A stretch of 64,000 nt of DNA from Caprimulgus europaeus (GCA_907165065.1 OU015528.1:40229515-40293514), one strand, 5' to 3'; counted from the first letter of the stretch, positions 34,407-49,293 are shown. Made by a program: numbers and translations. The notes: generated by a model from the sequence alone, not told the origin.

Positions 34407-37400
34407 CCAAGTAGGATAATAACAGTTCTAGCTCTTGGCACATGTCTCAGAAATAAGTGACTTCTTACTGAGGAGTTTCTGCTTGTGATACAGGAACAAA
34501 GAAGAAATCAAGCTGACTAAAGAATGAATTGACAAAATTATACCATCTCACTTCATTTTGGAGAAGGCTGAGAGAAGAATCCTTGGTTTGTGCAAACTGT
34601 CACAGGCCCACTGAAGTCGCCTTTTTCTGCCATCTCAGGAATTATTCTTCAGTTTAAGCCTTTATTTTTTATTTTCTTTATTTTTCCCAGTTTCCTTTTT
34701 CATATCAATTAACAAAGAAAAGGAAGGTAAACAATGGATACTGTTTCTTAATTTTTCACTAGTTAAAAATCAAAAGTGTTTGCTTATTTTTTCTTTAATG
34801 TATATAAGCTACTGAAAAAAGTGACTTAGAATTGCACCTGGAAATTAGTCTTAAATGATTTTTTTAAATGGCTTAGATTTTCATATATTGCCTATACATA
34901 AAATATTGTCTCCATATTTCTTTGTCCTAAGGTCAGTATGTTATGATGGACAGATTCTGGAGTTTTTCTAGAACCTTATTGGGAGTTCACATCAATATTC
35001 TTTATAATCTTTATAATAATGATCAAGAAGATTTTTCTTTTTCTGGTAGTCATTATGGATGATAGGCAAGCCTATCCTTGTGCTTATCCTTTAATACCTT
35101 GAAACTGAGCAAGAACCTTTCACATGGCACACATCTCCTTTAGTGGGCTGCCAGAAATTAGTGCTGGCAGCTGCTCCGAAGCCCATTCGTTGAACCTACA
35201 CCATTTCTAGAGCAAACCTGTGCTAGCTGTGAAGGACACTGCTCCAAGCCAGCCTGTCTTTGTACTATGCAGTTACTGCTCTTGATGCCTGGTGTGAACC
35301 TCCAGGGTTTCTTAAGGATTTAATGAAAAAAATAAATAGGAAGGAAGGGACTATTTGTACATAGACTCATCTCTTTTAACAAAGTGAGTTTCTAAACTGT
35401 AAATAAGGGGACATCCTTCAAAGAGAAAAAGAATAACTGTTATAGAAATTTATAAATCTATTCCTAAAGGTGTTAAATTTAATTTGTCTAGTGAAATCTA
35501 TGAATCTAGGTCCAGGAAAGTAAAATAAATAAATAAAAATGCATATTATAGAATATATATTAAAAAGTTATATTTATTTTAATTTGTCAGCTGATATCAG
35601 TTTTGATGGTTTTTCACAGTATAGAGATATTCTCATGTCTGCAGTATGGGCTGTAGCATTTAAAGCATTATGTGAAGATTAAAAGAACTAATTTAACACG
35701 AACTCTAATTTTTCTGGACTTGAAAACTGACCCACAACATAATTTTAAGTAATATTATATTCTTGTCTGTGAGGAAATATTTACTTGCTAATGTAAGCAT
35801 GTGCAAGACTTACCATTAGAATTTCGTATGGTATTAAAAGATACACTTAGAGTTTTTCTTAACCTTTGCTGTATCTTCCATTTTTACCTAACATCCATTT
35901 TTAATAACTGTCACTTTTACTTCTTTTTTCCTTTGATATTCTAAAGTTTTACAGATCCTCTGTCTGTTTTCAAGTTACAGAAGGACAGCATGCCTCCTAA
36001 ATGGTCAGTGTCTGTCAAAGGACATTTGATCGTTTCAGTCATCTGTACTACTCATTTGGAAAGTTGAATTTCTAATAATTGTTACTGCATACAAAGTTCA
36101 AATGTTAAAGAAGTGTGTTCAAACCAAACTGCTTTTTTTTTTTCTTTTTTTTTCTTTTTTTTTTTTTCTCAATTTCAGTAGAATGTAAACAGGCTGATAC
36201 ATCCATCATTCAGAAGAATGTAGCTAGGTTTCTGGAGTAAAATGCTCTTTCTCATTTACTGGTGCAGGAAAAGTGATTGCTTCCTGCAGATTGACAGAGT
36301 TATTCCAGTGTTAATCTTGCGTAAGTGTCAGAAGTGGCAATAAAATGGTCACCTGAGAAGTGAGGTGTGAGTGTGTGCGGTGTTGGAAAACAGAAAACCC
36401 TACAAATCCAAATGCACAATCTGAATCCCTAAACATTTCCAAAGGAAAACTTTATGTGAATAATGATTTTTTTTCTTTTTTCTTTTTTTTTTTTTTTTGG
36501 TCTCAAATTCAATGAATAGAGCTAGGTGAACACTTATGGTGTCCTGCAGTTCCATCAAGCTACTCGAGTAAGTGACTTACACCATGATAGGTTGCACTGG
36601 GAAAAGTTCTTCATGGCCAGTAAAGCCATGTAGAAACAAGCTGGTCCAATAAAAGTTTTTTCTTCTCACTCGTCTCACAAATGTAATGTTTTCACCAAAT
36701 TTGAAACTGTTTCAAAATAGAACTGTATCAAGTAGAAATCTGCAAATACTGCAGAGTTGCAAATAGCATTTATTAAATAGCAAATGAGATGCATTATAAC
36801 GCTGTAAAAAGGCCAAAAGAACAATTGAATCTTAGCCCACAGTAATGGAAGGCTACACATATCTGATGGATTAATATGTCATCTAACAAATTTTTCAGTC
36901 TCCCAAATGTCTGTACACACAGAAAAGAATGGCAGAGGGAAGGAAAAGAAAGAGGATAAATAAAATTAAAGTTAATAGTGGTGAATGACAGGAATATTTT
37001 TTTTTTTTTTTTAATTCCACTAACACTATGACCACTAACAATGCTCCATTATGGTTGGGAATAGAACAGAAGCAAAAATACGAGTTGATAAGTACTGATC
37101 CACTATTAAATAGTAAACATCATTAAAAGTAACAGTCTTTGTTGCCTTACTTGCATAAATGTTATACAGTTATCAAAGTTCTTTTCTGTTCTAGCTAGAG
37201 TGGGAAAAGAAGTCAGAAACCAGCCACACTGCCACGGCAGGAAAAAAAGAAAAAAAAAAAAAGAAAAAAGCCTGAAATGTGTTTAAAATGATTGAGCTGT
37301 AGTTATATTCTTTAACTTCAGCTATTTACTATTTACATTCTTCCTAACCATGCACTGTCCATGGAGATCACCTTGAAGCAAAATAATAAAATGAAGTAAA

Positions 37401-38869
37401 GATGCACTAAACAGAACAACATTTTTAGCCAACTGAGATATTTCAGAGCTTCTTACTGTATATTTTGGAGAACTTAAAATCCTCTGTCAATTCATGGTAA
37501 GTACAGTATAAAAAAAAAATGCCTCTGGCTGCTAGCTTACCGCTAAAGGAAATAAAGACAAATTTGTATCAAGCATAGAAGAAACATATAGTATGCATAC
37601 TCTGATGTTTACTTTGAATATTTAATGACAGAGTAGGCCAGCTGCAAATTGTACCCTTACATAGTTATATACTTTCCTTGTTAAATAATATTACAGATAT
37701 CTATTCTGATATGATAGTAATTAATCTTAAAATAATTCAACATGAAGAAAAAATTACAGAATAATTCAGATACATCTCAGTACTGATGATATTTAGATAC
37801 CTGAAGACAGATTAATTTTAAAATTAATGAACAGCTGAAATTATTTTTCACTAACCTGTGACTGTAAAGGTAATGTTTTCAGTTTGGTTTTTAAAGAAAA
37901 GCTTTCAGTCACATCAATGGAAATGATCATATGTGACATTCACATTGACAAAAGGTCACTGAAAAGGTCTTTATCGAATAATAGCACTTAAAGTTCAGGG
38001 GTTTTTTTATATTACTACTTTTAGACTTTATTTACTTACAGTCCTATATAGATAAAAGTGAAAATAATAATAAAAAAGACATGCAAATTAAAATTAGAAG
38101 TACCATTGATAAAATAGGAACAGTTTCACGTTTGTTAAAATGTAAAAGTGCTGATATGCTTAAATGGTGACATTATAAGAATGATTTAATTTCATGCTTT
38201 ACTTAGTGGTATATTCATGGCATAATTGTGATATACAATTGAAATAGATCAAAAACTTTTCATTAATAGGTCATAAAGACTTTTGAACTGAACTTGTAGA
38301 AGCTGAAAGTACTCTCAATTTATTGACTTTAGTAGATCGTTAGAAATCTATAACCACATGAGGACATACTAAGAAGAAAGTACAACTCATATAAAAGACT
38401 AATGACTTCTTTTTCAATATTTCATCAATCACTAGAATATGTGTTGAAAGCTTACAGGCTGTGATTTTGGTTGAAAGAGAGCCAAAAAAAACTTGTAATA
38501 AAGTTTTAAAGCAGAGACTCATAAAAAAATATTTCTTATAATCTTAAGCTTTATTTGACTAAAATTCTTTCACATATAAATATTAGGTCCTTTGATTTTT
38601 ATGAGAAAATGACCAACATATCATTTTTACATTATCACTCCATAAGGAAAGTAAAGCATCTGGGTAAGAAATATATTATTTGTGTTCTCTTCCACTACTT
38701 TTGGTTAAACTCTTGAACTACAAATGTATTCAAAAGAAAGTTGGTTTGTTTTTTTTTTTGTTACCTGAACCAGCTGGTCATTTAATTAACCACTTGACAA
38801 AATAATTAATTCTGCAAAATGTAAACTTGTCACTGGCTACTGATGAGTTATTTCTTAAGGTTTGATTAG
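34407..38869. other. Unassigned AT-rich sequence
   Basis: About 4.5 kb with no gene recognised. It has pyrimidine tracts at 36132-36168 and 36471-36498 and A-rich runs near 37240-37268. A somewhat GC-richer patch lies at 35110-35290, with no open frame of note. Confidence 0.5.
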
Positions 38870-39780
38870 GCTTCAAATAAAAACATCTATAGATAGGTTC
38901 ATAGCATGTTTATGAATCTCTATATTTATTGGCAATTCACTTAAACTCTCAAGACATCTGTTCTCCACACTCCACAATTCTTGAATAAATGCCAAACAGT
39001 GTAGCTCAAATGCATCTGCTTTCAAATCTCTTATATACCTTTTTGAGATATTTTCATCAAACCCTTTCCTGCCATATCTTGACATGCATCTTTGCACCAT
39101 GCTCCCTTCCTCACAACTGTAACAAGTAGCTTCTCCAGAAAGACTTTGGAAAACTGATCTTTCCTCGTTAGTTAGATCTCCATGGAATATCAGGCACTTT
39201 GAACAGTACTGCTGCTCTCTCAGTGAGTTTTCTCTCTCAGGTACTTCATACAAGAGAGAAGATGGAGAGATATCTCTGTCCACAGTAAGGTACCCACCAG
39301 AGGACAGTGTGCAGAACCCCACTTCACAGAGAGGACTGGCTCAATGGAAGGCTTTGCATCAGGCACATCACACATTGCCACCTGTGCTCTGTGAGACTGG
39401 TACATTGTCCCGTGTTACACAGTGAATTGTTGATTCATATGCTCACACTGCAAAGCTGCACTCTTAGCGCAGCAAAGGTGGAAGAGATCTGCAGACAAAG
39501 CACAGTGTGTACAGCGCAATACAGAAGAAGGAGAAAAGGAGGGAAGATGAGGAGCTGGCAAATAGCGCAGACATTGAATGGCCTGTGGAAACTGCAAAAT
39601 GAGTCCACACAAGGCAGTCACCCTTTCTCAGTTTTGGAGTCTACACAGGCACAGGTCAGTGCCATGGCTGGGACTTTTCCAGAAGTCTCTTTCACCTCCA
39701 GCTCTGGAAACACCAAGGAGGATCTGCATTGCTTGTACAAAGGAGAGATATTGTTGTTCGCACTAGTATGCAAATAAATA
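38870..39780. other. ORF-permissive block, unidentified
   Basis: About 0.9 kb, partly GC-richer than its surroundings, with two long stop-free runs. One is minus strand 39322-38873 (149 codons, with cysteines in a CSKC...CYSC arrangement) and the other plus strand 39307-39777 (156 codons). Both open with GTG, and the minus frame's first ATG is far inside, so neither is a convincing gene. No domain was recognised. It could be a decayed processed pseudogene or retroelement interior, or chance. Confidence 0.35.
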
Positions 39781-39809
39781 TTTCCTGTAGCAGAAACAGT
39801 GCGGTCAGC

Positions 39810-40357
39810 AGCACTGGTGAGAGTGTACCTTGAATACTATGTTCAGTTTTGGGGCCCTCATTACAAGAAAGACGTTGAGGTATTGGAGTGTGTGCAAAGA
39901 AGAGCAATGGAGCTGCTGAAAGGTCTAGAGCACAAGTCCTGTGAGGATGGATGGGGGAACTGGAGTTGTTTAGCCTGGAGAAAAGGAGGCTGAAGGGAGA
40001 CCTTATTGCTACCTACAACTAACTGAAAAGAGGTTGTAGTGAGGTGGTTCTCAGTCTCTTGTCCCAAGTTATTGGGAAATAAGACAAGAGGAAATGGCCT
40101 CAAGTTGCACCAGGGGAGGTTCAGATTAAATATTAGGAAAAAAAAATTCTTCACCAAAAGGGTTGTCAAGCATTGGGACAGCCTTCCCAGGGAAGTGGTT
40201 GAGTCACCATCCCCTGAGGTATTTAAAAGACATGTAGATGTGGTTCTCAAGGACAGAGTTCTTAGTGGTGGATTTTGTAGTGTTAGGTTTACAGTTGGAC
40301 TCGGTGACCTTAAGGGCCTTATCCACCTGGCTGATTCTATGATTCTATAATTCTATG
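39810..40357 (+). mobile_element. CR1 LINE, 3' fragment
   Basis: 5'-truncated CR1 with C-terminal ORF2 text ([20 protein letters not shown], then broken) and [19 protein letters not shown] in the frame near 40162-40218. The 3' UTR GACTCGGTGACCTTAAGG ends in GATTCTATGATTCTATAATTCTATG. The Tyr-Lys-Lys-Asp variant resembles the copy at 24914-27215 more than the QFKKDR copies, suggesting a shared subfamily. Confidence 0.93.
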
Positions 40358-42511
40358 TTCTTTGAGCATTTTGTCAGTCTTGACAGGACACTGTCAGTCT
40401 CCTTTCCTGAGAAAGGTGCTAAGCAGCCCTGTCTCTTCTGCCTTTCTCACTTCCAAAAGGTATGTTAATGAAAAAAAAAATATACCTGCAGCCAAGACAT
40501 GTCCTGGTAGCTCTGGATTAACAAACACACGTACACACGTATAAACACACACTATCAGGGCATCCAGCACAAATTCTACATTTCCCTGATGGGAAGCTCA
40601 GCAGCTACCTTCTGTTCTTTTCTTGGCTTCAGAGCCCTGCACACCCAGCACCTCACACTCCACTATAGCAGCACACAGCATGAGGAAAGCACACTGAGGA
40701 TTTTGCCTTCAAGCATTCTAGCAAAATTAAAATGTTTATAATATTCTCTAATCTTCTTTATCTCTCTCAGCCTAGGAGAGCAGGTTTACATGTCGCCATC
40801 ATGTCTCAACCTCTTGAAGTGGAGAACCCTGTCACTCCAGGCATCTTCCTGAGTCACCTCTACTCCTTTGTGCAATCAGATGCTCCCGGAGGAAATACAG
40901 CTCTCAGCAGCAGTTCCACTGATGTGTAGTCCTCTAGTGGGCTTCACCTGAACCAGAAAAATGCAGTCCAGTTGTTTGCATTTGTCTCTCATATTTAGAG
41001 GGATGCAAAAAAATAACTAGATGTCAGATACATCTAGATGCTGTATATGCTAAATCCTCAGATGTTAGGCAACATGGCCCATCCGTCTTCCTGGATAGTG
41101 TCCTCTCTGGAGATCAGTGGATGGACATCAGGATCTGGAGTTACGGCACCTGGAACCTCAGAGTTGAAACTAAGCTTTATACCTGTGCCCGATAGAGACA
41201 CTTTCTAAACACAATACGGTGGACTACCATTCAGTTCAGTGTACCATTTAATGCCAAGAGCTAAATAATCGATAGAAAAGATGTTAATATAACCTATTTA
41301 GTCTTATTACAGGTTATAGTCTTATAACCTATTTATAACCCATTTAATCTTAAATGGTAAAAAATTGAAGGGTTATTGATCAGTTTCTCATTTTTATATA
41401 TCCTCTAAAACTGTAATGTACCTACACTAAAGAAAATATATTTAACTCTTAAAACTGAATATTTTCATTAGGTAGGTAATCATTCTATAGCAATGTAGCA
41501 AGATACCAAAGCTGATATCTGACATAGAAAAACTGAATTCAAGAGTTATTACCGTCAGACTAGCTGTGTCAACCTGGTCAAGACATTTTACTCTGCTTCC
41601 TAGTTTCAGGGTAACCAAGGTATTAAAAGAATCACATAGGTTTTTGACCTAATGTCATATATAGCTGGCATATATGTAAGACTCTACAAACCACTTGATG
41701 TTCCTCCATTCACTGTAGGTCTGAAAAGATTCATCCTATCATATAGACAACTTAAATGTACAGTGCAAAGGTTCACAGAATGGGAATATAAACTTCCTCA
41801 AAAAGTGACAGGGGAGGTCAAAGGCACCGAACAGCATACTACCTCTCTGGATGGATTTATTAGAGAAAACCCTTCAGATATTACCAGGAAGAAAGCCACA
41901 CCTCAAATTACAGAAGAAATTAAGGCAAACAAATAAAACTGCCAACAACTCTTACAGATATAATTTGAGGAAAAATTCATTCTTCACCTATCACCACCTT
42001 CAGAACTTGAGTTTTTTGTCTTTGTTGGAGAGTTACTGTTAACAGCTGTAAACTAGGAGTGAGAGATTTGCAAGCAAGCAGAAGCCCTAAGACCCTATTG
42101 GTAATTATTTGTGGAATCTCTGACAGGTCACAGCAGTTAAGGGGAAGGTGGACTCTTACTGGAACCCTCAGGCCTTCAATAATACTGAGGTCCTACATAC
42201 ATCATCAGACGTAATTTAGTGACAACATTTTGTGAAAGGACACTCAAGAAACCCTTGTAAGCGCTTTCAGGCATGTGAATGAATGAAATATTGAATCTTC
42301 AAGTTTATAGGATCTTGGGTCCATAGAAAAACAGAGTCATTAGTAGGTCATAAACAAACAGGCATACACTTGATAGACTGGTTTTTGTCTTCTTTTTAAA
42401 AAACAAAATGAAACAAAACAAAACCCATCAGTTTTTCTTTTTATCTTTTACTTTATTTAAAGAGAATTTTATTTTTTACTTTATTTTGAAATTTAATTCT
42501 GATGCAGTTAA
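40358..42511. other. Unassigned sequence
   Basis: No convincing gene. A patch at 40570-40930 is a little GC-richer and contains a pyrimidine-AG acceptor-like site (40757-40770) followed by a short open frame, too weak to call an exon. A CA/TA-rich stretch lies near 40520-40552. Confidence 0.45.
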
Positions 42512-42590
42512 ATATATACATATGCATTACATTATGCATATATATATGCATTACATATTCATACCCATTACATGTATGCATATACACTTA
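42512..42590. repeat. AT-rich imperfect repeat with palindromic ATGCAT units
   Basis: Repeated ATATGCATTACAT-like words in direct and inverted arrangement, low complexity. Confidence 0.6.
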
Positions 42591-45500
42591 CATTTTGGAA
42601 AAAATAGAGGACTGAATGCAAGTTAAAAAACTCTCAGTTTCCAGTGTTTACAAAGTTAATATTTTATGAGAAATATCCTGTGTCAGATACTCTTCAAACA
42701 ATTTTTTAGTGAAAGGATATAAGAATGTAGTCTATTATAACTGGCATATCAGAAGAATTAAGTAGATGATCCATGATGCAAAGCCCCAATGCATAATTGT
42801 CCAGTCTTCTTACCAAGAACATTGAAATGGATTGTTCTCTTTTCAGTAGTTTTAGAGACTGACATTAATATCAGACTCTCCAAATGAAAAATTTTAAAAA
42901 TCTCACTGAGAAACTGCAAATAAGGCAGAAAAGGCTTACATAATTCAGCTGACACCACCTGTAGTTAAAATATTGGACCATTGTCCTAAATAGTCTTCTT
43001 TGTAAAAAACAAACAATATGGTTTACAGAAACATTTACTCTAGGCTATGTCAGGAGAATAAAAACAACATTTCTCTAAGATATGTACAGGGACTGTGTTG
43101 CAATCTATTTGTTTGTGCTGATATTGTTTCCTTGGGCTAGATAGCCTGCTGAATCAAGGTATAGAATTATAAACAAAATCTCATTGTGAAAGATTTTTCT
43201 CTTTAGGTATTGCATTTATTGTAACTTTGTCCTATACACAGGTTGCACTAACTATCTGATTTCTACACGACAGAGGTGGTTTTGAAGTCATGTATTGATC
43301 CAGGCTGTACTTATGAAGCTGTCCTTATTCTCTTCATCCTCATCACTAAAGTCTGATAACCTCTGCTCTGCATGATGTCTGAAAGTTGTTTTGAAAGAAA
43401 GAAATCTAAAATGCTTGTTTATCCATCAGCATCCTATAGCCTGGGAGGAATTCAGCTCCATGGGGCTCTATTAGGGAAGGAGAGTTTGCTTCTACCTCTT
43501 CATACAGAGGCCTTGAGGCAACAAACATTTCTTCTCAGTGGACTCACACTGTGCCTTCATGGTCTGGCAAGACTCTAGCTTCATATGGGAACATTCAGTG
43601 ATTCTGGCAAGGACCACAACCATGCAAAATTAAATGTTATTAAGACAATCAACAGACTTAATTTAGATTCTTGATGCTGAGTACATAAAATTGCTGATAA
43701 AATAAATAGTTGATACAAATCATTGGGGTCTCTTAATATTTTTTTCTTAGTTTTCATACATACTAACATTAAATAAACACTGAATTAAAAACAATATTAG
43801 ACAGTTTTTCAAATGATGTACTAAATAGTTTAGAAGCATCTCAGTCTTGAAATTTCATTAAACTTATTTTTGACATTCCAAAGATACTTGGAATATGCTT
43901 TAGATTTGACTGAATTAATAACCACATTTTTCATCTGTATAGGCCCATGTAATGGACCACTAAAATCTAATCACATCTGAAAAGACAGAGATGGGTGTTT
44001 TAATATTACTTCAAGTGATGCTGAGTTATCTGGAGTGAGGAGAGAAAAATATCTGGTTTTACCTCTACCCTAACATAAAAAATAGTAGTGATAACCTATC
44101 AATAATAAAATTTTACAAGAGGGTAAAATAATAGGAAGATATGATTTTGCTCCAGATTCTACAGATTTATTCATGTCACTGTAATAGAACTGATTACAAA
44201 AAAAAGTTCAAAGAAGGAGCTTCTTTTTATTTTACAGTTTATAGATTAAAGATTCCCAATACTATAGAAAAACAAAGCCAGTTATGAATACAGTAGAATA
44301 CTTAATTACATCCTTCTTGAAAAGCTGAAGCTTCATTTACTAAACCACTGACATTAGATGCTGATACAATCACATCTCAGCATCTATGAACCTGTCAATA
44401 CTAGCGTTGCTGTCATTGACTGGCATTAACATTATACAAGAGCAGCGAACAGCACCATAGGTGCTCATGGAGCAGGTCAGAAAATGCATTCATTACCACT
44501 CTGTGGTAATGCTGTGTTTTCCTTAAATGCTCGTGAAAACTGCAATTGTTCTAAAAGTTGTGTTATAATTTTCTCTTTGATAACCACTCAGGAGAACAAG
44601 CACCACTGAATATTTGCATGACTATTAATCAATGATTAATTATGATTATCTCTGATTGCTTATGTGGCACAACTATAAAATATTAGAGCTCTAACTACAC
44701 TGTCAAGGGACAATACGATCAGGCTCAAGCATGCCAAGACTCATGACCTTGCTTTTTTTTAATTTAGATTTTTGATTTGGCCTAAATCACCCAGCCTTGT
44801 TGCTGGCAAAAAAAAATCTAGATTTGAGAAATTTCACTTAATTTCACTTATAGCCAGTTAATGTTAGCTTTTAATTACTGACTCATGTATTGAGAAACAA
44901 AGAAAACAATGACCCCCGCCCCTGGCTTCTTCTTACTACACGTTGTCCTCAGTCCCTTGAGCCTCTACTGCTCAAACTCTGCTGTTTATGCCCAGCACAA
45001 GACTGGTTCTCTGCTATTCTCTGGAGGTCCTAAACTGAAAATATCTGATGACATATTGGGCTGCAGCACAGCTGGCTTTGGTTGAGTCTGATCCAGGCAG
45101 TACACCTGAAAGAAGATTGGAGTTGGTATTAAGGCCTTGACAATATTCCCTCATGCTGAACTGGTCTGGAGCTCAGAATAGTGAGGCAATGTAGACTCAC
45201 ATTTGATTGATAAAAAGAATGTATTCTTATGTTGTTATTTTGTCTTAACTCAAGGTAAGTTCTGTAGGCTGAAAAAAGAGCTTAAATTTTATTCACTCTT
45301 TTCTTTCCCTGGATTTTCCAGAAACATAAGCTGTGAGCAAATCATGCACATTTTAAATCCCTACCATTTTCTAAATTTTTTCTGGGAAATATAATAATTT
45401 TAATAACATATTATTCAAATGTGCAAGTATTGTCTAGAAAACCTCTTATGTTTGATTCTGACTCTAATTCACTGAAGTCTATTTTCCAAAAAGCAGAATG

Positions 45501-48500
45501 ATAAATGACATACAGAAGTTCAAAGCTGAGTATGCATACTAAGTGCTTATGCTTTAGCAGTTTGGAGTAGTTTTCAGATTCTAGGAGATAAAATAATGGC
45601 ATATTGTTCAGTATTTATTTAATTGTTTGTTTTGTACTGGGATGCTTTATAGTCAAATTACTTGAATGTTTTTTTCCAGCTGGTGTGAAAAAAATGCTAA
45701 AGAAATCTTCCCACAGGTACAACTTTAATGCTAACTCAGACAGTTGAATTAAAATGTAATTAACTACATTGCCATTTGCCTTTTTTAAATTTAATACTAA
45801 GTACTTTCATCTGCTTCATTTAGTGCTTGATGTTATACAGATATTTTTATCCCTGTAGTGACTGCAGTTCTGTAAACTAATAAAATCAATTTTATCCTAT
45901 ATTCATCCCAGTCATATATATTAAATGCAAGAAATAGATGCTGTAGAAGTATTTCTATCATGATTGTCAGAGAGTTGGAAAGTCTATATCTGAGATGATC
46001 CTAAAAGACTCTCTAGTTGTTAGCAGCTAAATTCTATGAAAAAATCATGTAATTATAGAAACGCTAATACAAATCTGGAAAAAAAGGAAATACAGTTACT
46101 GTGTCTTTAATGACCAGTAACTGACACTGACTTTCACAAAAGATTAAAGTACTGTCAAAACCCAGATCTCAAACTTCCTTAGTAATGCAAACTTAGTTTT
46201 AAAGAAATTCAGACTTCAGTCTTCTTTTTGATTCAGCTACATTACTAGAGATACAATATGACAAAAATGAAGGATACAAATCTTGGAAGTCTAACTGGAA
46301 CCAAGATCCCAGAAAACACAAAAATATTCCTGAGATTTATGCAGCCCTCCCATCTGCAAAAAGGTGAAAACACAATATTACCTACCAAGAATGTAAACAT
46401 TCTGAGTGCAGATGAAGATGAGAACTTTGAGTGCTTGTGGAGAAGATTAAAAAAAAAAAAACCCCAAAAAACCAACCCCAATCCCCCAACAGAACAGAAA
46501 AAGAAAGCAAGGAGGATGTAGGAAAACAACAGTGGAAAGACAAGATGTAATAACATTTTAAATATTTAAATCTTCTTTTTTTGGAAAATACAATATAGTA
46601 AATATATAAAACTCAGTGTATTCTTAAAATGTGTTGCTGATAATTTTAAGGGAAGAGGGAGACAACAAGAAGCACAAGAAATAAATAGAATGAAGAATGA
46701 AGCTGGCACAAGAATTATGTGCATAAGCACAGTTAAGCTGTAAGTTAGAAGAAGGTAAGGTTTTAGAACAACTTTCTAATATCAGTTAAAGGATTAAAAC
46801 TCAAGCTACTTAAGGCAAAGATAGATCAATTTAGAGGAGCAGTTCTAAGGCTTGTCAACTGGAACAGACTAGATTCAGTGACGTGAGAAATTCCAGTTTA
46901 ACATTTCAGTGAATTCAGTGAGTGGAAGAAATTATAAACAGTTAATATTCAGATAAATTGATTTTTTTTTTTTCCTCTGGCTTAAAAAGAACCTAAGAAT
47001 CTGAAGACTGAAAGTAATTTTTGTGAAAGTACTTAGTAATGAATAAGGTTAGAAAGGGAAATAATACACTTTAAAAAGCTGACCTCAATAAGTGAAATAA
47101 TTTCTCATAAGAAAAAAAAATGTAGCCAAAGGAAATAAATTAAGCTGGCATTCACTAAAAGTCTTATATACACAACAGCTAATTAATTCAGTTAACAGAC
47201 AAGAGTGAAGCATAAGAAAAGGTGTATTTGACTGTTTCAGTATTAAGTTGATGACACTGAAATCAAAGTGCTCATTCACAAAGTAGAAGCAGTAATATAT
47301 TATTAAAGATGAGTTTAAAGAAATAGGGAAAGTATGCAAGGAGAAAGTTAGAAAGGTAAAAGAGAGAAAAGAATTATGGTTCTCTGAGAACACTAAAAAT
47401 ATAGACATAAGAGACAATAACACAGTAGATACTAAGAAGAAGAGAAAAAGAAAGTCTAGTTCCATTACTCATCAGGGAGGGAAATCATTCAAGTAGACTA
47501 CTCTGAAGAACTAAAAAGTTAAAGGAACCTCTTTTCCCTTTGATTTTTACAGAAAACATTATGACCAGAGACTAAACATAGACGCACACACAAAATTAAA
47601 AACAAGCAAACGAAAAAAACCCACTGAGATAGGGTGAAGGAAAGACAAAACATCTCTGTTTAATAATGGGAAGAAAAGCAATGCCTAGGGATTCATAGAT
47701 CAGTCAGTTTAGTTCTGATGTTTGAGATTATATGAGGAAAAAACATTAAGACATTATTTATGTATTTACTTATAGGATAATAAAACACTAAGTATCTCAA
47801 CATGCATTTCTCTATGAATGAAGATAACAATCTGATTTCCAACTTTGTAAGGATATTTAGCTTCATAGGTAGAAAAGAAATAGCAGGTGGGACAATACAT
47901 TGAATTTATGTCACTAAAGACCTAATGTCTTTATAACGTTTTCATTAGCAAATTAGGGAGGAATAATGGTTCAAAAGTAATTCCTTTACAATAGATGTCT
48001 TCTTAAAAAATACTTTCTTGAAGAACACCTATCAATGTTTCTAGCTAAATTACAAATTTGGCACCACTGGGGTTTTGTCTGGCTCCTTGGATTCCCTGGA
48101 AGTTTGTTGTGTGCTTTGATCTGTGATAATCAAGGAAATATGACATTTAGTAGTCCTTTTGTGGCAACAAACTAAAGTACATATTCTACTTACAATATTT
48201 TTTTTTTCTTCTGTTAATCTACCCATCTGAAAAATTTAGTTTCTGACTTTTCCTTATGATTTGTAGAAGAAAAAAAGAAAGAAAAAGTAATATTTTTGTT
48301 GCATGAAAAAAATTTAATTTCTTAATATTTCTAATCCAATTTATGTAAGGCTTGACATCCACTTGGTCTGAAGATGAAATAACTATTTATTCTGGGTTAG
48401 TTCTTGCTATTAACATCCAGAAAGATTCTCATTCTTATTCAGAATGGGAATTTCTTAAGAACAGCTTTGGGAAAGAAGTAGATAAATAAAGATTCCAAAA

Positions 48501-49293
48501 GAAAATTCTTGTCTTCTCAAGGGTCAGTCCACAAGGATTCCAACCACAAATTAGAAATGCTGCATCTAAGGAGACCAGAGTTTATCTTCCCTTTTTACTC
48601 GGTCTTCAGCTTCTTCTGATTTGCCATCAGAACTGCTAGTTATGGTCTGTATACCTGTCCATGAGGGAGACAATTGAGAATGCCAAGGATTTTAACGTTG
48701 GGCAGCATGGGGCTATTTGTAAACTGCTGATATTCTAACACTAGTAAAGTAGGCTGGATTTGCAGGGGCAGCTCTGAGGTAAATAACATGCAACACTGCT
48801 GTTGTCTTGAGCCATACAATACCATTATTATTAAGCTTTACATAAAGTTGCATGTGTTATGATACTAAACAAAATTTTCTATAGAACTTAATCCAAATGT
48901 ATCCTGCATATACTAAATATCTAATACTGCTTTTATGTGTTCTGATTTGATCTCTTTGATAAGAAATCAAAGACTGAGTTATGTAGCAAAACACAGTCAT
49001 TATGGAATTTTAAAATACCAGTGTGATATTTTGTAAGACATTCCCCCACTTTTTTTCCTAAGAGGCCTATACTGCTTTACAAATTTAAAGTGAAATATTA
49101 GTTTTATAGGTATAATTAAAGGATTACTGTTGCTACATTAGGGTACAAGAATGAATCAGGGTGCAATTATTTGTTTAAATACTTTAGAAAGAAAAAAGAA
49201 TACAGAAGGATCTGGTTAAACACTGAAAGAAATATTAAATTAGCAAGAAAAGGTAGATCAGATTTTATGATAGCCTGGGGTTATGAATACCTT
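42591..49293. other. Unassigned AT-rich sequence, repeat-poor
   Basis: About 6.7 kb with no recognised gene, CR1 or LTR. A GC-richer patch is at 44910-45190. From about 46600 to 47480 the plus strand is strongly purine-rich. A small tandem of ATTTCACTTA (two units) lies near 44830. The lack of datable repeats makes it a reasonable place to look for conserved noncoding sequence by alignment. Confidence 0.45.

Noticed and set aside
36132..36178. Strong pyrimidine tract followed by CAG, resembling a 3' splice site
   Set aside because: The bases after it (TAGAATGTAAAC) have an immediate stop in one frame and no open exon follows. T-rich tracts are common here.
40726..40929. Possible small exon with acceptor-like TCTCTCTCAG and an ATG frame
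   Set aside because: The frame is short, there is no matching donor or neighbouring exon, and no protein family is recognised.
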